Notes: generated by a model from the letters alone, not told the origin. DNA of 64,000 nucleotides from Gloeocapsa sp. PCC 7428 (GCF_000317555.1 NC_019745.1:4526001-4590000); one strand, 5' to 3'. Shown: positions 16,821 through 26,151, counted from the stretch's first letter. Made by a program: numbers and translations.

Positions 16821-17723
16821 CTACAATCTATTCTCGCCCCAACCAAAGTCAGTCCCTAGATATTGATATAACCTCTGGTTATGCGGTTCAAAATAATCTA
16901 GCAATTTTCTTCTTACATTTTTGTCGATTCCACTAAACTCTAACCGACCAGAGTTTATTGCTTTCTTTCTTGTCGTTACATATATTTTTTCATACCGTTT
17001 TAGCTCGTAATAAGGTAGCTCTAGAAAATCTATAACTTTATTATAAATCTCCGATGGGTTTTCTTCTAAATCTTCTGTTTTTAAGATTAACATTTGCTCT
17101 TTTTTGAAAAATCTAAACCAATTCTTAAGTTGATCGATGTAGATGCCTCGAAGTAAGTAAGAATAATAACCATATTTTTTCTTACTTGTATATGTTTCAT
17201 CGTGCATTATTTTTTCTAGTTCACCTTCTAATCTTTCTGCTTCTTTTTCTATTGCTTCTTCAAAAGATAAAGATTCTTTTCCAAGCCTTAATTGGTGCCT
17301 ATAGTGCGAGTATGCTCTGTCAATAGGATTTCTGAGAATTGCTATTAACTTGACATCTGGTAAAAGTTTAGCAACTCTTTTTGGAGCATGAGGATAAAGC
17401 ATATAATAAGGGCTTGCTTCCCCTGTGATAATTTTACTTGAGGAATAGTTTCCCAGAATAGAATTTGTACATAAAGGGAAATGACTGCGATACCACTCAA
17501 GACCTTTATAGTAATTCAAGTCAAAATAGTGAACCTCTTTTCGGAACGCAGAGATGATATTTGGATGTTCAGTTAAATAAGTATATAATGCAGTTGTGGC
17601 ACATTTCATGCCACCAATAATTATAAAATTAGGTAAAGTTCTAAATGAGTTAGAAGCAAGGTTGGCTGTAAAGAATAAATTTGTTGAATGATTTTGAATA
17701 TTCCTTTTTATTTGTTTTAACAT
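16821..17723 (-). CDS. Sulfotransferase family protein
   Basis: A 300-residue P-loop-like sulfotransferase. The PAPS 5'-phosphosulfate loop is FIIIGGMKCATTALYTYL, and the 3'-phosphate motif is LIAILRNPIDRAYSHYRH. These features suit transfer of sulfate to a carbohydrate or lipid acceptor. The chosen start ATG 17723 has AGGAAA upstream; an upstream in-frame TTG at 17741 is less likely. The gene is clearly richer in A+T than its neighbours and has many Lys codons, which suggests horizontal acquisition. Acceptor unknown. Confidence 0.82.
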   Translation of the reverse strand: MLKQIKRNIQNHSTNLFFTANLASNSFRTLPNFIIIGGMKCATTALYTYLTEHPNIISAFRKEVHYFDLNYYKGLEWYRSHFPLCTNSILGNYSSSKIITGEASPYYMLYPHAPKRVAKLLPDVKLIAILRNPIDRAYSHYRHQLRLGKESLSFEEAIEKEAERLEGELEKIMHDETYTSKKKYGYYSYLLRGIYIDQLKNWFRFFKKEQMLILKTEDLEENPSEIYNKVIDFLELPYYELKRYEKIYVTTRKKAINSGRLEFSGIDKNVRRKLLDYFEPHNQRLYQYLGTDFGWGENRL

Positions 17724-17741
17724 ACTAGTTTCCTGAATCAA

Positions 17742-18030
17742 TAAGAAAGTTTTGATATGAGTACAGTAAGTAATTTTGAAGTCAATAAAAGAAGATTTTT
17801 TTAAAACTTTGAATAGATAAATATGACAATGCGAACTTACAATAATATGTATAATTAGAATTATTGCGTAAGTTAAGTAATACGTTAAGAGATATAGATA
17901 GTTATGTCGATACAGATTTGTTCAGAAACAATTATGATTTTTTAGAAAAAACTACTGAATAAATTAAAGACAAGTTTGCACAGGAAAAATTCAAGCACAC
18001 CTTTGTGCTTTGTGTGATATGCAAAAATAA
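17742..18030. other. AT-rich intergenic stretch beside the sulfotransferase gene
   Basis: No gene, RNA or clear signal seen. Base composition matches the AT-rich sulfotransferase gene, so the acquired segment may extend to about 18000. Confidence 0.5.
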
Positions 18031-18684
18031 TTAAATCCAAGCGGCGGCTTCTTCCCAACCTAAACCTTTGCGGGCGATCGCTGGCTCATTTTCTGTAAAA
18101 TCTAAAATTGTGGACACTTGGTATCCAAGTTCAGAACCGTCATCGACAATGACATCAACTAACTTGTCTAAACGGTCAAACAACTCGACTTTAGAAATGT
18201 TTGCTTCGCTTTGTGAAGATGAGTGCCCGTTTTCATCTTGAGGTAAGTGCGCTGATGTTGAAATAATCGGATTTTCTAAAGCATTCAACAGCGCTTGCGA
18301 CACGGCGTGATCGGGTACGCGAATTCCGGTTGTTTTCCGTTTGGGATGCTGTACCAACCGTGGAACTAATTTAGTCGCTGGTAGTAGAAAAGTATAAGGT
18401 CCAGGAATCAAGTGTCGCATAATACGATAAGCGGTGTCGCTGACTCTGGCATACGTTGCGACGTTAGACAACGACGGACACAAAAATGTGAGTGGCTTAT
18501 CATTTGATAGTTGCTTGATTTGTCGTACGCGTTGGACTGCTGACTTTGAATTCAAATCACAGCCGATCGCATAAACTGTATCCGTAGGGTAGAGCATTAC
18601 GGCTCCATCACGGAGCGTACTAATAATCTGCTCAACTGTACGCAGTTGCGGAGTATCAGGATGAATTGTATAAGTTTTAGCCAT
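18031..18684 (-). CDS. Sua5/YciO/YrdC family protein (L-threonylcarbamoyladenylate synthase type)
   Basis: A 217-residue protein of the YrdC fold. It has GAVMLYPTDTVYAIGCD near residue 28, KPLTFLCPSLSNVATYARVS, and FLLPATKLVPRLVQHPKRKTTGIRVPDH, and then ISTSAHLPQ. In the TsaC/Sua5 branch this enzyme makes threonylcarbamoyl-AMP for tRNA t6A; the YciO branch is close and less well understood. The sequence looks nearer to YciO-type proteins (KRKTTGIRVPDH), so a direct t6A role is not certain. The start is ATG 18684; the frame continues to a TTG at 18702. Confidence 0.8.
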   Translation of the reverse strand: MAKTYTIHPDTPQLRTVEQIISTLRDGAVMLYPTDTVYAIGCDLNSKSAVQRVRQIKQLSNDKPLTFLCPSLSNVATYARVSDTAYRIMRHLIPGPYTFLLPATKLVPRLVQHPKRKTTGIRVPDHAVSQALLNALENPIISTSAHLPQDENGHSSSQSEANISKVELFDRLDKLVDVIVDDGSELGYQVSTILDFTENEPAIARKGLGWEEAAAWI

Positions 18685-18832
18685 GACTTTACTAGAGGTC
18701 AAGATTCAAGGGTTAAAGAACAGAAGTTTTGTAAGAAGCATCGCTGAGATGCGATTTTAATCAGCAGCTTTGAATTTTTGTCTCTAGCTTTAGCTTTTTA
18801 CTCCTTGCCACTTTCCTAAAATTTTTGACACT

Positions 18833-20062
18833 ATGACAAAACTAGCGTATTTAGAGTGTCCTACGGGTATTGCAGGAGATATGTGTTTAGGAGCACTCGT
18901 TGATGTTGGTGTTCCCTTGGAGTATTTAACAGAACAACTCCAGAAATTAAGTATCGCCCAAGAGTATGAGTTAAGCACCGAACTCGTCCACCGCAATGGG
19001 CAACTAGCGACCAAAGTCCATGTAGATTTGTTAGGGGAACATCACCACGATCAACACGCACACCATCATGGACGACATCTACCAGAGATTGAGCAGCTAA
19101 TTACTCAAGCACAACTACCATTACGGGCGCAGCAGTGGAGTTTGGCAGTATTTCGCCAACTCGCAGTCGCAGAAGGCGCAGTACACGGAATTCCACCAGA
19201 GAAAGTACACTTTCATGAAGTTGGTGCGGTTGATGCAATTGTTGATATCGTCGGTACTTGCTTAGGACTAGATTGGTTAGAAATTGACAAATTATACTGT
19301 TCAGCGCTGCCTACAGGAGGTGGTACAGTCAAAGCCGCACACGGACGATTACCAGTACCTGTACCAGCAGTATTGAAGTTATGGCAGATGCGCAATTGTC
19401 CAGTTTATAGTAACGGCATCGAACGCGAATTAGTTACGCCAACTGGGGCGGCGATCGCCACAACGTTGGCTATTGATTTTGGCGCACCACCGACAATGAC
19501 GCTACAAAAAATTGGTTTAGGTGCAGGGTCAATTGATCTACCGATTCCGAATATTCTAAGGCTGTGGTTGGGTGAGGCAAGAGGTCAGCGAGAGGTTAAC
19601 TTTAGTGATACAAGTTCTTGTACAGAGACGATTGCGGTACTAGAAACGCAAATTGATGACCTCAATCCACAGGCGATCGGGTATATTTTTGACGCTTTAT
19701 TTGCCGCTGGTGCTGTAGATGTTTTTACACAGCCGATCGGAATGAAAAAATCGCGTCCTGGAATTCTGCTTAGTGTTATCTGCCCTCGCGAACGCGTGTG
19801 TCATTGCGAAACTATCTTATTTCAAGAGACAACAACTTTGGGAATTCGTCATTCGCTGCAACAACGTACTATTCTGCCACGCGAAATTCAACAGGTAGAG
19901 ACTAAATATGGCTCAGTGCGAGTTAAAATTGCCCGAATTGGAGAAAAGATTGTTAACGTTCAACCAGAATATGAAGACTGCGCGCAACTTGCTAAAGAGC
20001 ATCAAATTGCATGGCGCGAAATTCATCGTCAAGCACTACACAGTTGGTATTCAAATGCATAA
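18833..20062 (+). CDS. larC: Nickel pincer cofactor biosynthesis protein LarC
   Basis: A 409-residue LarC, which inserts nickel into the bisthiocarboxylated pyridinium mononucleotide (the lactate racemase cofactor). It begins [21 protein letters not shown] and has [18 protein letters not shown] and [22 protein letters not shown]. An internal His-rich run ([15 protein letters not shown], about residues 67-81) could hold nickel. The C-terminal ferredoxin-like domain has [15 protein letters not shown] and [11 protein letters not shown]. It is a single open frame, unlike the larC of Lactiplantibacillus, which needs a frameshift. larB, larE and larA are not in the window. Confidence 0.92.
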   Translation: MTKLAYLECPTGIAGDMCLGALVDVGVPLEYLTEQLQKLSIAQEYELSTELVHRNGQLATKVHVDLLGEHHHDQHAHHHGRHLPEIEQLITQAQLPLRAQQWSLAVFRQLAVAEGAVHGIPPEKVHFHEVGAVDAIVDIVGTCLGLDWLEIDKLYCSALPTGGGTVKAAHGRLPVPVPAVLKLWQMRNCPVYSNGIERELVTPTGAAIATTLAIDFGAPPTMTLQKIGLGAGSIDLPIPNILRLWLGEARGQREVNFSDTSSCTETIAVLETQIDDLNPQAIGYIFDALFAAGAVDVFTQPIGMKKSRPGILLSVICPRERVCHCETILFQETTTLGIRHSLQQRTILPREIQQVETKYGSVRVKIARIGEKIVNVQPEYEDCAQLAKEHQIAWREIHRQALHSWYSNA

Positions 20063-20080
20063 AACTTGATTTTAAGCCTT

Positions 20081-20141
20081 TTGACCGCGGAATGCGCTGA
20101 ACGCTTTTTCTCGGAGTTCAACTCCGGTGTACCGTTCACTT
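20081..20141. repeat. Dispersed repeat copy A, with a 30-base extra hairpin segment
   Basis: TTGACCGCGGAATGCG (20081-20096) and GTGTACCGTTCACTT (20127-20141) match, with one mismatch, a contiguous element in opposite orientation at 30591-30621. Between them copy A has 30 extra bases (20097-20126) that end in a perfect 7+1+7 hairpin, CGGAGTT C AACTCCG (20112-20126). It lies just after larC. Confidence 0.65.
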
Positions 20142-20343
20142 CCTTTGGGGCTACCTAAACAAAGTTTTGAACTTTGAGTTAAAACTTCTTCAAATCAATT
20201 TACAATTTAACATGATAAGCGGTTGCGCGGAGCGCAGCACTATAGGCGATCGCATTTATAGCAGTCTCGTTGGGGTAGTTGGGACATCGAACACGCTAAG
20301 TTGACAGTTGACAAAGTTTTCCCACATTCTCTTCGCTGTCAAC

Positions 20344-20366
20344 TGATCTCTGACCTCTGACCTCTG
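20344..20366. repeat. Heptanucleotide tandem repeat (STRR-like), about 3 units
   Basis: TGATCTC, TGACCTC, TGACCTC, then TG: three tandem 7-mers that are the reverse complement of the family at 15089-15116. The rest of the 458-base spacer 20063-20520 holds copy A of a dispersed repeat, a GCGCGGAGCGC-type hairpin and a terminator, and no gene. Confidence 0.65.
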
Positions 20367-20403
20367 CTATACATCAGAGGTGTCTCGCGTTCTGTTGCCA
20401 ACA

Positions 20404-20452
20404 ATAAAAAAAGTCAGGCGTTTGGTGTAGATTAAATCCAAACTTCCTGACT
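20404..20452 (-). terminator. Intrinsic terminator for the LEA-like lipoprotein gene
   Basis: Read on the minus strand, AGTCAGG (20452-20446) pairs with CCTGACT (20418-20412). An inner TTTGG/CCAAA pair lies within the loop, and a run of T (20411-20405) follows directly. It is about 70 bases after the stop at 20521, a textbook rho-independent terminator. Confidence 0.8.
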
Positions 20453-20520
20453 AAGTAAAGCGATTAAGGTTTGGGGATCTAAATTAAGCGGTTTTGCTGA
20501 ACCCTAATTCCTGACCTTTC

Positions 20521-21327
20521 CTACTCTACAGTTTCACCAACTTTATCGCCTGCTTTGTAGAGCGATCGCTGAGTTGCTTTGCCAGCTTGGTAAGCTTTAT
20601 CTTGAACGTAGTCGGAAGTATTGTCAGCAGCACGTTGTGCTTTATTAGCAACGTCTTGACCTGCGGATTTTACATTCTCAGCTGCGCGGTTAGTGCTACG
20701 GCTTACATCTTTAGCGGTTTCTTTAGCGCTTTCCTTGACGTTACCAGCAGCGCGTTTTGCATCACGAGTCACATCATCAGTTGCATCAAGAGTATTCTCT
20801 TTGATGTTTTCAGTACCACGCTTGGTTGCTTTGCCAAGTTCTGCGGCTGTACCTTGTGCTTTGTCTTGAGCAGCTTCGGTGCTACGCTGTACATTCTTAC
20901 CGAAGTCTTCTAAGTTCTCGCCTTTCTTGTCGAGAATGCGCTTGGTATTTCCGCCGAGATCGCCTGTTTGGTCAATAACATTTCGTTCGGCGTTCTCTTT
21001 TAAAGCAGCAGCGCGATCAGCCGCAGCTTTTTCTAAGCCTCTGGCTCTTGGATCGACATCGCTGAACTCATTCATCGACCCGCCTCGAAAAGAATTTGTC
21101 ACGGCTTCCTCTGGGACTTCTGGTCGAGGATTAGAGCTATTTTTTAGCTGAGTTGTAGACTCAGACTGCATCCCTGAAGGAACATCCTGTCTATCGCCCG
21201 ACAAACCTGGTGTGCGTGCCTGCACTGCGTTACAAGCTGTACTCACAAACAGCACAACGCCTGCTAGCAACGCCATTAATACTCTACTCAGTCGAATGTT
21301 TCTAATTGCAGTAATGATTTTGCTCAT
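20521..21327 (-). CDS. LEA-like lipoprotein with amphipathic Ala/Lys/Asp repeats
   Basis: A 268-residue protein. The N-terminus is a lipoprotein signal (RVLMALLAGVVLFVSTAC, lipobox Cys about residue 32). The C-terminal 160 residues are low-complexity and hydrophilic with an 11-residue-like periodicity (ATKRGTENIKENT, DAKRAAGNVKESA, STNRAAENVKSAG, KAQRAADNTSDYV), as in group 3 LEA and apolipoprotein-like proteins. Such helices form on drying. The signal region is closely similar to the adjacent gene at 21405, so the pair arose by duplication or shares a leader. A GGAG ribosome site precedes the ATG. A role in desiccation or envelope stability is inferred only. Confidence 0.75.
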   Translation of the reverse strand: MSKIITAIRNIRLSRVLMALLAGVVLFVSTACNAVQARTPGLSGDRQDVPSGMQSESTTQLKNSSNPRPEVPEEAVTNSFRGGSMNEFSDVDPRARGLEKAAADRAAALKENAERNVIDQTGDLGGNTKRILDKKGENLEDFGKNVQRSTEAAQDKAQGTAAELGKATKRGTENIKENTLDATDDVTRDAKRAAGNVKESAKETAKDVSRSTNRAAENVKSAGQDVANKAQRAADNTSDYVQDKAYQAGKATQRSLYKAGDKVGETVE

Positions 21328-21404
21328 ACTGATACTCCATGCGGTTTTGTTTGAGTGAAAAGCTAACTAAATGTCCTAAAATTTCATTTGTCAGTCGTTT
21401 GTAG

Positions 21405-21968
21405 TTACTTACGTCTGAGTGCGGGGTTGCTTGTTGCTTCTGGTCTTCGACTTGCTTCGTCTGCTTTCTCACCAACGAACTCAGACGCCTCGCCAAACGC
21501 TTCTTGTACCTTCTCTAACCGCTTCTCTACTCGCTTTCCTAAGTCGGCTTCACGCTGGATTAATCCACCAGAAGTAGGCTGCTTGAAGTCTTCAGCCGTT
21601 TTAATTGGAAGTTGCGCCTCTTTTTCCATTCTACCTTCTGGTGTTTCTGCACCAGGATAAAGAATTTCGGAGTCGTTAGCCGCGATTAGTTGCGAATTTG
21701 AAGGCAAGCTTGCTTGATCTCGCCCTGTTTTAGCAGTTGTCTTGTTGACTTTAGGATCTGCGGACATATTATAGTTAGTGTAGGCGTCTCCACCTCCCTT
21801 GTAGGGATTATTAGCGCCGCCAGCTTGAACCGCAGGATTATCTGGGTTTGCACCTCTAGCGTCACCAGGGTTACACGCAGTACTAAACACGAGCAAGATT
21901 CCAGCTAAAAAAACTGTAAGAATTTGGCGTAGTCTTAGTTTTTTGATAGTACCTACTAACTTATTCAC
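21405..21968 (-). CDS. DUF6658 family lipoprotein
   Basis: A 187-residue secreted protein with a lipoprotein leader (LRLRQILTVFLAGILLVFSTAC) and a polar, disordered-looking mature part that ends in a Lys/Glu-rich helix (READLGKRVEKRLEKVQEAFGEA). The leader matches that of the following gene (20521-21327), which lies 77 bases downstream on the same strand. AGGAGG stands before the ATG. The family is cyanobacterial and has no assigned function. Confidence 0.75.
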   Translation of the reverse strand: MNKLVGTIKKLRLRQILTVFLAGILLVFSTACNPGDARGANPDNPAVQAGGANNPYKGGGDAYTNYNMSADPKVNKTTAKTGRDQASLPSNSQLIAANDSEILYPGAETPEGRMEKEAQLPIKTAEDFKQPTSGGLIQREADLGKRVEKRLEKVQEAFGEASEFVGEKADEASRRPEATSNPALRRK

Positions 21969-22404
21969 AGAGTCCTCCTTTTGTCTTTAAGCAACCCAAA
22001 TCCAAGGGTTAACATTTTTTTAACTGTCGCAATGGGTTTTCATAACCATTTTTGAATACCCATTACGCTGTAATCAACACACTAGATATACAGCAAAATG
22101 GGCAGCTTTATGAGATTCGATAGTTAATTTTAACCACTGATTGATGATGGTAAAAAACAATCGGCGATCGCTGCCTCTAGCAAAGGTCACATTATTAATG
22201 AAATTAAATCCTGCTGTTATCTAACTGTAGAGAGATTCGTTTTGCTATACATTTCTCTGTGTTAAGAGTTGTTGAGCAAAAGCAACATTACTTGTATTAT
22301 TTGAAGCAGCGCTAGCTATAGGCAAACAATTATTGGATTATGCGTGTAACCGAATGTATAAACTGACTGCTACAAAAAAGAATTCTAGTCGTAGGAGGTA
22401 GCAA
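21969..22404. other. Intergenic region upstream of two divergent genes
   Basis: About 430 AT-rich bases between the DUF6658 start and the UPF0104-type gene. It presumably holds both promoters. I see no hairpin, repeat or small gene with a credible ribosome site except the AGGAGG at 22393-22398 belonging to the next gene. Confidence 0.5.
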
Positions 22405-22419
22405 ATTCTTAAGTCATTA

Positions 22420-23358
22420 GTGCGATTTTGGGTATACCTAAAACCATACAGTCGATGGTTCATTGTTGGGATAACGCTATTCTTTTTACTGCAAGCTTTA
22501 ATCCGTCATTGGCAAGAAGTTACTACACTCCAAATTAATTCTAGAGGATGGGCAACTTTAGCTGGTGCTTGGTGCGTCACTTTTCTTGCACACATTTGGT
22601 CGGGGTGGGTCTGGACTTGGATTTTAGGAGAACTCAATCAACAAGTCAATAACTATCAATTTGTTCGGGTTTACTTAAAAACTAATATTGCCAAGTACTT
22701 GCCTGGTAACATTTGGCATTATTATGGTCGGATTACTGCTGCAAAAGATGCTGGTATTGCTACTAGTATAGCAACTTTAAGTGTATTACTAGAGCCGCTC
22801 CTCATGGCAGCAGCTGCTTTAATAATAGTTTTGTTAGGTATTTTCTTTGAAGTAACAAATCACCGCTTTCTATTGATATTATTATCCCTGCTGGGTTTAG
22901 CTACTATTCTAGTCGGGATTCATCCCTGGTTTTTAAGTAGAGCAATTCGCTTGTTAGGAAAATTAAAGTTAAAGAAAAATTCCAAGCAGCAAATAGATTC
23001 TAATAGCTATATAGTAATACGCTATCCTCTAAATCCGCTACTAGGAGAAATGGGTTTTGTTTTGCTACGCGGTAGTGGGTTTTTGCTAACTTTACTAGCG
23101 TTCGATTCGTTGGAGTTAGCACAATTACCTTTATTATTAGGGACTTTTAGCTTAGCATGGCTACTGGGTTTGGTTATTCCAGGAGCACCTGGAGGATTGG
23201 GAGTATTTGAAGCAACGGCGATCGCACTTTTGCAACACCGCTTGTCTCCTGGTATTGTCATCGGGGCGATCGCGTTTTATCGGTTAGTGAGTATTCTTGC
23301 TGAAACTGCTGCTGCTGCGCTTGCTTGGTTAGATGAACGTCGCCTAAATTTTAATTAA
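22420..23358 (+). CDS. UPF0104 / lysylphosphatidylglycerol synthase-type membrane protein
   Basis: A 312-residue protein with about eight hydrophobic segments. Family landmarks are the N-terminal ALIRHWQEV, then VYLKTNIAKYLPGNIWHYYGR, and the C-terminal GLVIPGAPGGLGVFEATAIALL with FYRLVSILAE. These fit the UPF0104 family related to the membrane part of MprF/AglD, often linked to lipid or polyprenol-glycan flipping. GTG 22420 is the first standard start, but the strong AGGAGG lies 21 bases away and only 6 bases from an in-frame ATT at 22405, so the true start may be ATT. Its end overlaps the convergent next gene by 8 bases. Confidence 0.82.
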   Translation: MRFWVYLKPYSRWFIVGITLFFLLQALIRHWQEVTTLQINSRGWATLAGAWCVTFLAHIWSGWVWTWILGELNQQVNNYQFVRVYLKTNIAKYLPGNIWHYYGRITAAKDAGIATSIATLSVLLEPLLMAAAALIIVLLGIFFEVTNHRFLLILLSLLGLATILVGIHPWFLSRAIRLLGKLKLKKNSKQQIDSNSYIVIRYPLNPLLGEMGFVLLRGSGFLLTLLAFDSLELAQLPLLLGTFSLAWLLGLVIPGAPGGLGVFEATAIALLQHRLSPGIVIGAIAFYRLVSILAETAAAALAWLDERRLNFN

Positions 23359-24574
23359 GTTTTACCGGAACATTATCTATATAAATCGCACACATCACGT
23401 TAAAGATATCAAGGAAAGTAGTCATTTTACTTCTCTCAGTTTCAGAAAAATTCTCATAATATCTGATTAATTCAGCTATACAAGTTTCGAGATGAATGCG
23501 GCAACCTTTGCAAATTAATAAAACTTTGATTAATACCATCACTAAGGTTAATGGTGTCCCTTGTGAAATTAAAGTAATAAACATTGGAGATGGCTCATGA
23601 TGATTTTCGGTTGTCAAATACTCAATAACTTTATTACAAGTTCTCAAAATTAAAGCGTCGGTGATTTCTTTATCATTATAATTAGCATTTAATGCTGCTA
23701 GCTTTTTTGATAGATTGATACTGGATGCATTTCCTATTTCACTACTATTGCTCGAATGAAGTAAAAATTTTTCTAATCGTTCTTTAAATTGGTAGTAGTT
23801 AATATTTTTTGTTTGTTTGATAAAAAGATTTGCTGTGTTGGTATAGCTAGCTGGATCGCGCTTGGCTACAATTAACTTAATTAAGCGCAATACTTCATCG
23901 GGTAAATTGGTGGGATTTTTATGTTTTTCTGTTTTAGGAGATTGCGCAGAAGCCATATACATTGCTAAGTCAAACTTAAATTGATATTTCAGTTTACTTG
24001 CTTCATATTTTGCAGCTTCCCGTTGTTCTATTGGTTTTCTTGTATCATTAGATTGAGCTATTAATACGTGGGATTTATAACTATTATTCCAATGAGGTTT
24101 CCCGTGTTGACATTTGTCAGCAAATGCTTTAACTTCTGCGTAACTCGCACTGCTTACAAAATTCTTCACCCAAACTCTAAGAATGCTTTGAGCAGGTAGA
24201 GTTGAATGCTGGCTATCAGGAATATTTTCGAGAACCGCAATCAATTGTTGAATATATTGTGTTCTCTTTGTGATTTTCCAATTATTAAGTAAAATGAAAC
24301 AGCAGCGTTTGATTGTATTATGAAATTCATCTTCATTGTTACTCACGATCACTTCTTGCAATGCTTGAAGATGATCTACATTAGTTGTTTGTGGAAGACA
24401 AATAAATAAATCGATGAACTGTTGTAAAACTACCTCTGCTGGAAGATTTTTGACGCTTTCTAGCAAAAACCTATAAATAGTCTCTTGGGATTGCGTAAGA
24501 CTACGGAGCGGTTTATCTGACTGGACAACCGTATGACTAGATTTAGAACCTGCTGGCTGTGAAGAATTCAACAT
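23351..24574 (-). CDS. Unrecognised helical protein
   Basis: A 407-residue, mainly alpha-helical soluble protein with no signal peptide or clear motif. The N-terminal 35 residues are polar and likely disordered. Two Cys-rich spots occur: KRCCFILLNN (about residue 130) and LLICKGCRIHLETC near the C-terminus. The latter sits in a hydrophobic helix-rich end and could bind metal, but there is no standard finger. A+T content is high, yet codon use is coherent over the whole length, so it is probably a real gene. It is convergent to, and overlaps, the UPF0104-type gene. Confidence 0.6.
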   Translation of the reverse strand: MLNSSQPAGSKSSHTVVQSDKPLRSLTQSQETIYRFLLESVKNLPAEVVLQQFIDLFICLPQTTNVDHLQALQEVIVSNNEDEFHNTIKRCCFILLNNWKITKRTQYIQQLIAVLENIPDSQHSTLPAQSILRVWVKNFVSSASYAEVKAFADKCQHGKPHWNNSYKSHVLIAQSNDTRKPIEQREAAKYEASKLKYQFKFDLAMYMASAQSPKTEKHKNPTNLPDEVLRLIKLIVAKRDPASYTNTANLFIKQTKNINYYQFKERLEKFLLHSSNSSEIGNASSINLSKKLAALNANYNDKEITDALILRTCNKVIEYLTTENHHEPSPMFITLISQGTPLTLVMVLIKVLLICKGCRIHLETCIAELIRYYENFSETERSKMTTFLDIFNVMCAIYIDNVPVKLN

Positions 24575-24593
24575 ACACTTTTTAAAGGTAAGA

Positions 24594-24616
24594 AACCTCC
24601 TTTACCTGAGGAGGTT
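24594..24616. promoter_or_regulatory. Hairpin in the leader of the unrecognised helical-protein gene
   Basis: AACCTCC (24594-24600) and GGAGGTT (24610-24616) form a perfect 7-base stem with a 9-base loop. On the minus strand the stem contains a GGAGG sequence about 20 bases before the ATG at 24574, so folding could hide a ribosome-binding site. Speculative. Confidence 0.35.
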
Positions 24617-25506
24617 GTATATTTACGTGTATTAGAAATAGCACGACAAAGATGAGAGGCTTTGATGCATAATTTAAACAAAACGTAATTGAGAATATGG
24701 CACATATACATCAATAGTTCATCAGTAAATCTAACGATCTAAAGCCTTGATTCACTTCTTAGTAGTCATTTGCACTGCATCCATATTTTCAATACTTTAA
24801 CAACATAAAATATCTTTTGATACTACGTCAATTAAGCAGTTGCTTAGCTTGATTTCACACGCCTGCATTTTGCTGAAGCGATCGCTTGATGTAACAAACA
24901 CTTTAGAACAGAACTTAAGCTCTTAAAGCGGTAGTAGTGACAATCGATGGCTGAGACTGTCAAAAACAATACGCTCAGCGCAAATCAGCGGTTCTTAGCA
25001 GCGATGACTATTGCCTACAGCTTTTTCCTTGGATGCACCACAATGCGGCAATGGGTATTTGAAGAACGCTGATTAAGTATAGCTCTTGTAAGAGATCTTA
25101 CAAAGTGATTTTTTATTATTTAGTACAGGTGAGCTTAGTTTTATCTAAGAAAAAGTCGGACATTTTCAATAAGATATTGATGAATTACAAAACAAGAAAT
25201 TTCAATGGTAGATTCAGACAAATCTAGATAAGCAATTTCATGTATCGTTAAGTTCAAAACATAAATAGGATAGCGTTTGTAGAACTCTTTTTTATAGGTA
25301 GAGGTCGCCTTTAAGAAAAGCTGCTCTTGTCTTGCTACCGCTACTCTATCCTTTGAAATAGCAGGAATACTTTAGGGCTGCGTAGATATACTGACCTTTG
25401 CGGAGCGTTGATCTTACCTTAATTCTATAGCAGCTAATTTTGATTTTTCTCTGATGATTTGCCAACGGTATCTTTGCTACCTTTACCTCTATGTAATGAT
25501 TTGAGA
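24617..25506. other. Long AT-rich intergenic stretch (about 890 bases)
   Basis: No confident gene. A 41-codon frame at 24947-25072 (+) encodes LAAMTIAYSFFLGCTTMRQW and ends EER; it could be the tail of a lost membrane protein or transposase, but has no ribosome site. Isolated GCGATCGC and short A-tracts occur. Nothing else seen. Confidence 0.4.
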
Positions 25507-25890
25507 TTAATTACGCCACATATCAAACTTATCTTCTGAACATCCGTTGATATAAGCATTAAATACCCAACCATTCAGCCGTTTAAAGCTTTCGTTAGGA
25601 GGGTATCCATAGACTCTTGCCACAATCATTACCCAATTGCCCTTCCGCTGTGTTGCTCTTACACCATCACCTCGATTAAGTTGAGTAATGACTTGATGCT
25701 GATTGCCAGGACCACTGCGGATATTGACATTATTGCCAGTAATAAATGAACATACGCTATTATTCTGTATCTTTACATCGTAGCTGGGCTTTTGAGATTG
25801 TTGCGCCCAAGCACTACCCATTAACAATAAGCTCGATGCTGAAGTTAATATAATAGAGATAGCAACTTTATATAAGTTAAGAATTTTCAT
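25507..25890 (-). CDS. Secreted bacterial SH3-domain protein
   Basis: A 127-residue protein from ATG 25890, chosen because it gives a clean signal peptide (MKILNLYKVAISII, then SAWAQ). The mature part holds a bacterial SH3 domain: GNNVNIRSGPGNQHQVITQLNRGD, RKGNWVMIVA and LNGWVFNAYING. SH3b domains usually bind peptidoglycan peptides in the periplasm. The frame runs further upstream to 25956 but those residues are not signal-like and overlap a separate decayed gene. Confidence 0.8.
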   Translation of the reverse strand: MKILNLYKVAISIILTSASSLLLMGSAWAQQSQKPSYDVKIQNNSVCSFITGNNVNIRSGPGNQHQVITQLNRGDGVRATQRKGNWVMIVARVYGYPPNESFKRLNGWVFNAYINGCSEDKFDMWRN

Positions 25891-25949
25891 AATTGGAAAT
25901 TTTTGTGGTATGGTGCTGAGGATTGTCAATGCTACTTGATAGATATTAA

Positions 25950-26151
25950 TTACCACGAGTTAGTTAAATATATACTTTGGCTTTCATCCACAGCTTCACC
26001 TACATCTATATAATATTCTTTCTTCTTCATCCTCAATTTCAACTGCGTTTACGGCTGCAACGACATCTATAAGATTATTGATAGCTTCAGTATCAGGAAT
26101 ATCTGCTGATTCTCTAAAGAATAAATGATGTTCTAGTGTAGATTTGAGCAT
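25950..26151 (-). pseudogene. Small acidic protein gene with an apparent one-base frameshift
   Basis: From ATG 26151 a frame encodes 51 residues (MLKSTLEHHLFF, then TEAINNLIDVVAAVNAVEIEDEEE) and ends in TGA at 25996. Right after the run of GAA codons, near 26020, the +1 frame continues as EYYIDVGEAVDESQSIYLTNSW to a TAA at 25950-25952. Removing one A in GAAGAAGAAAGAA would join both into a smooth acidic protein of about 66 residues. This looks like a real small gene with a slipped mono- or trinucleotide run, or a sequencing error. No family recognised. Confidence 0.45.

Noticed and set aside
24947-25072. A 41-residue open frame possibly from a transposase or membrane protein
   Set aside because: No ribosome-binding site and no recognisable motif; left as a note in the spacer entry.
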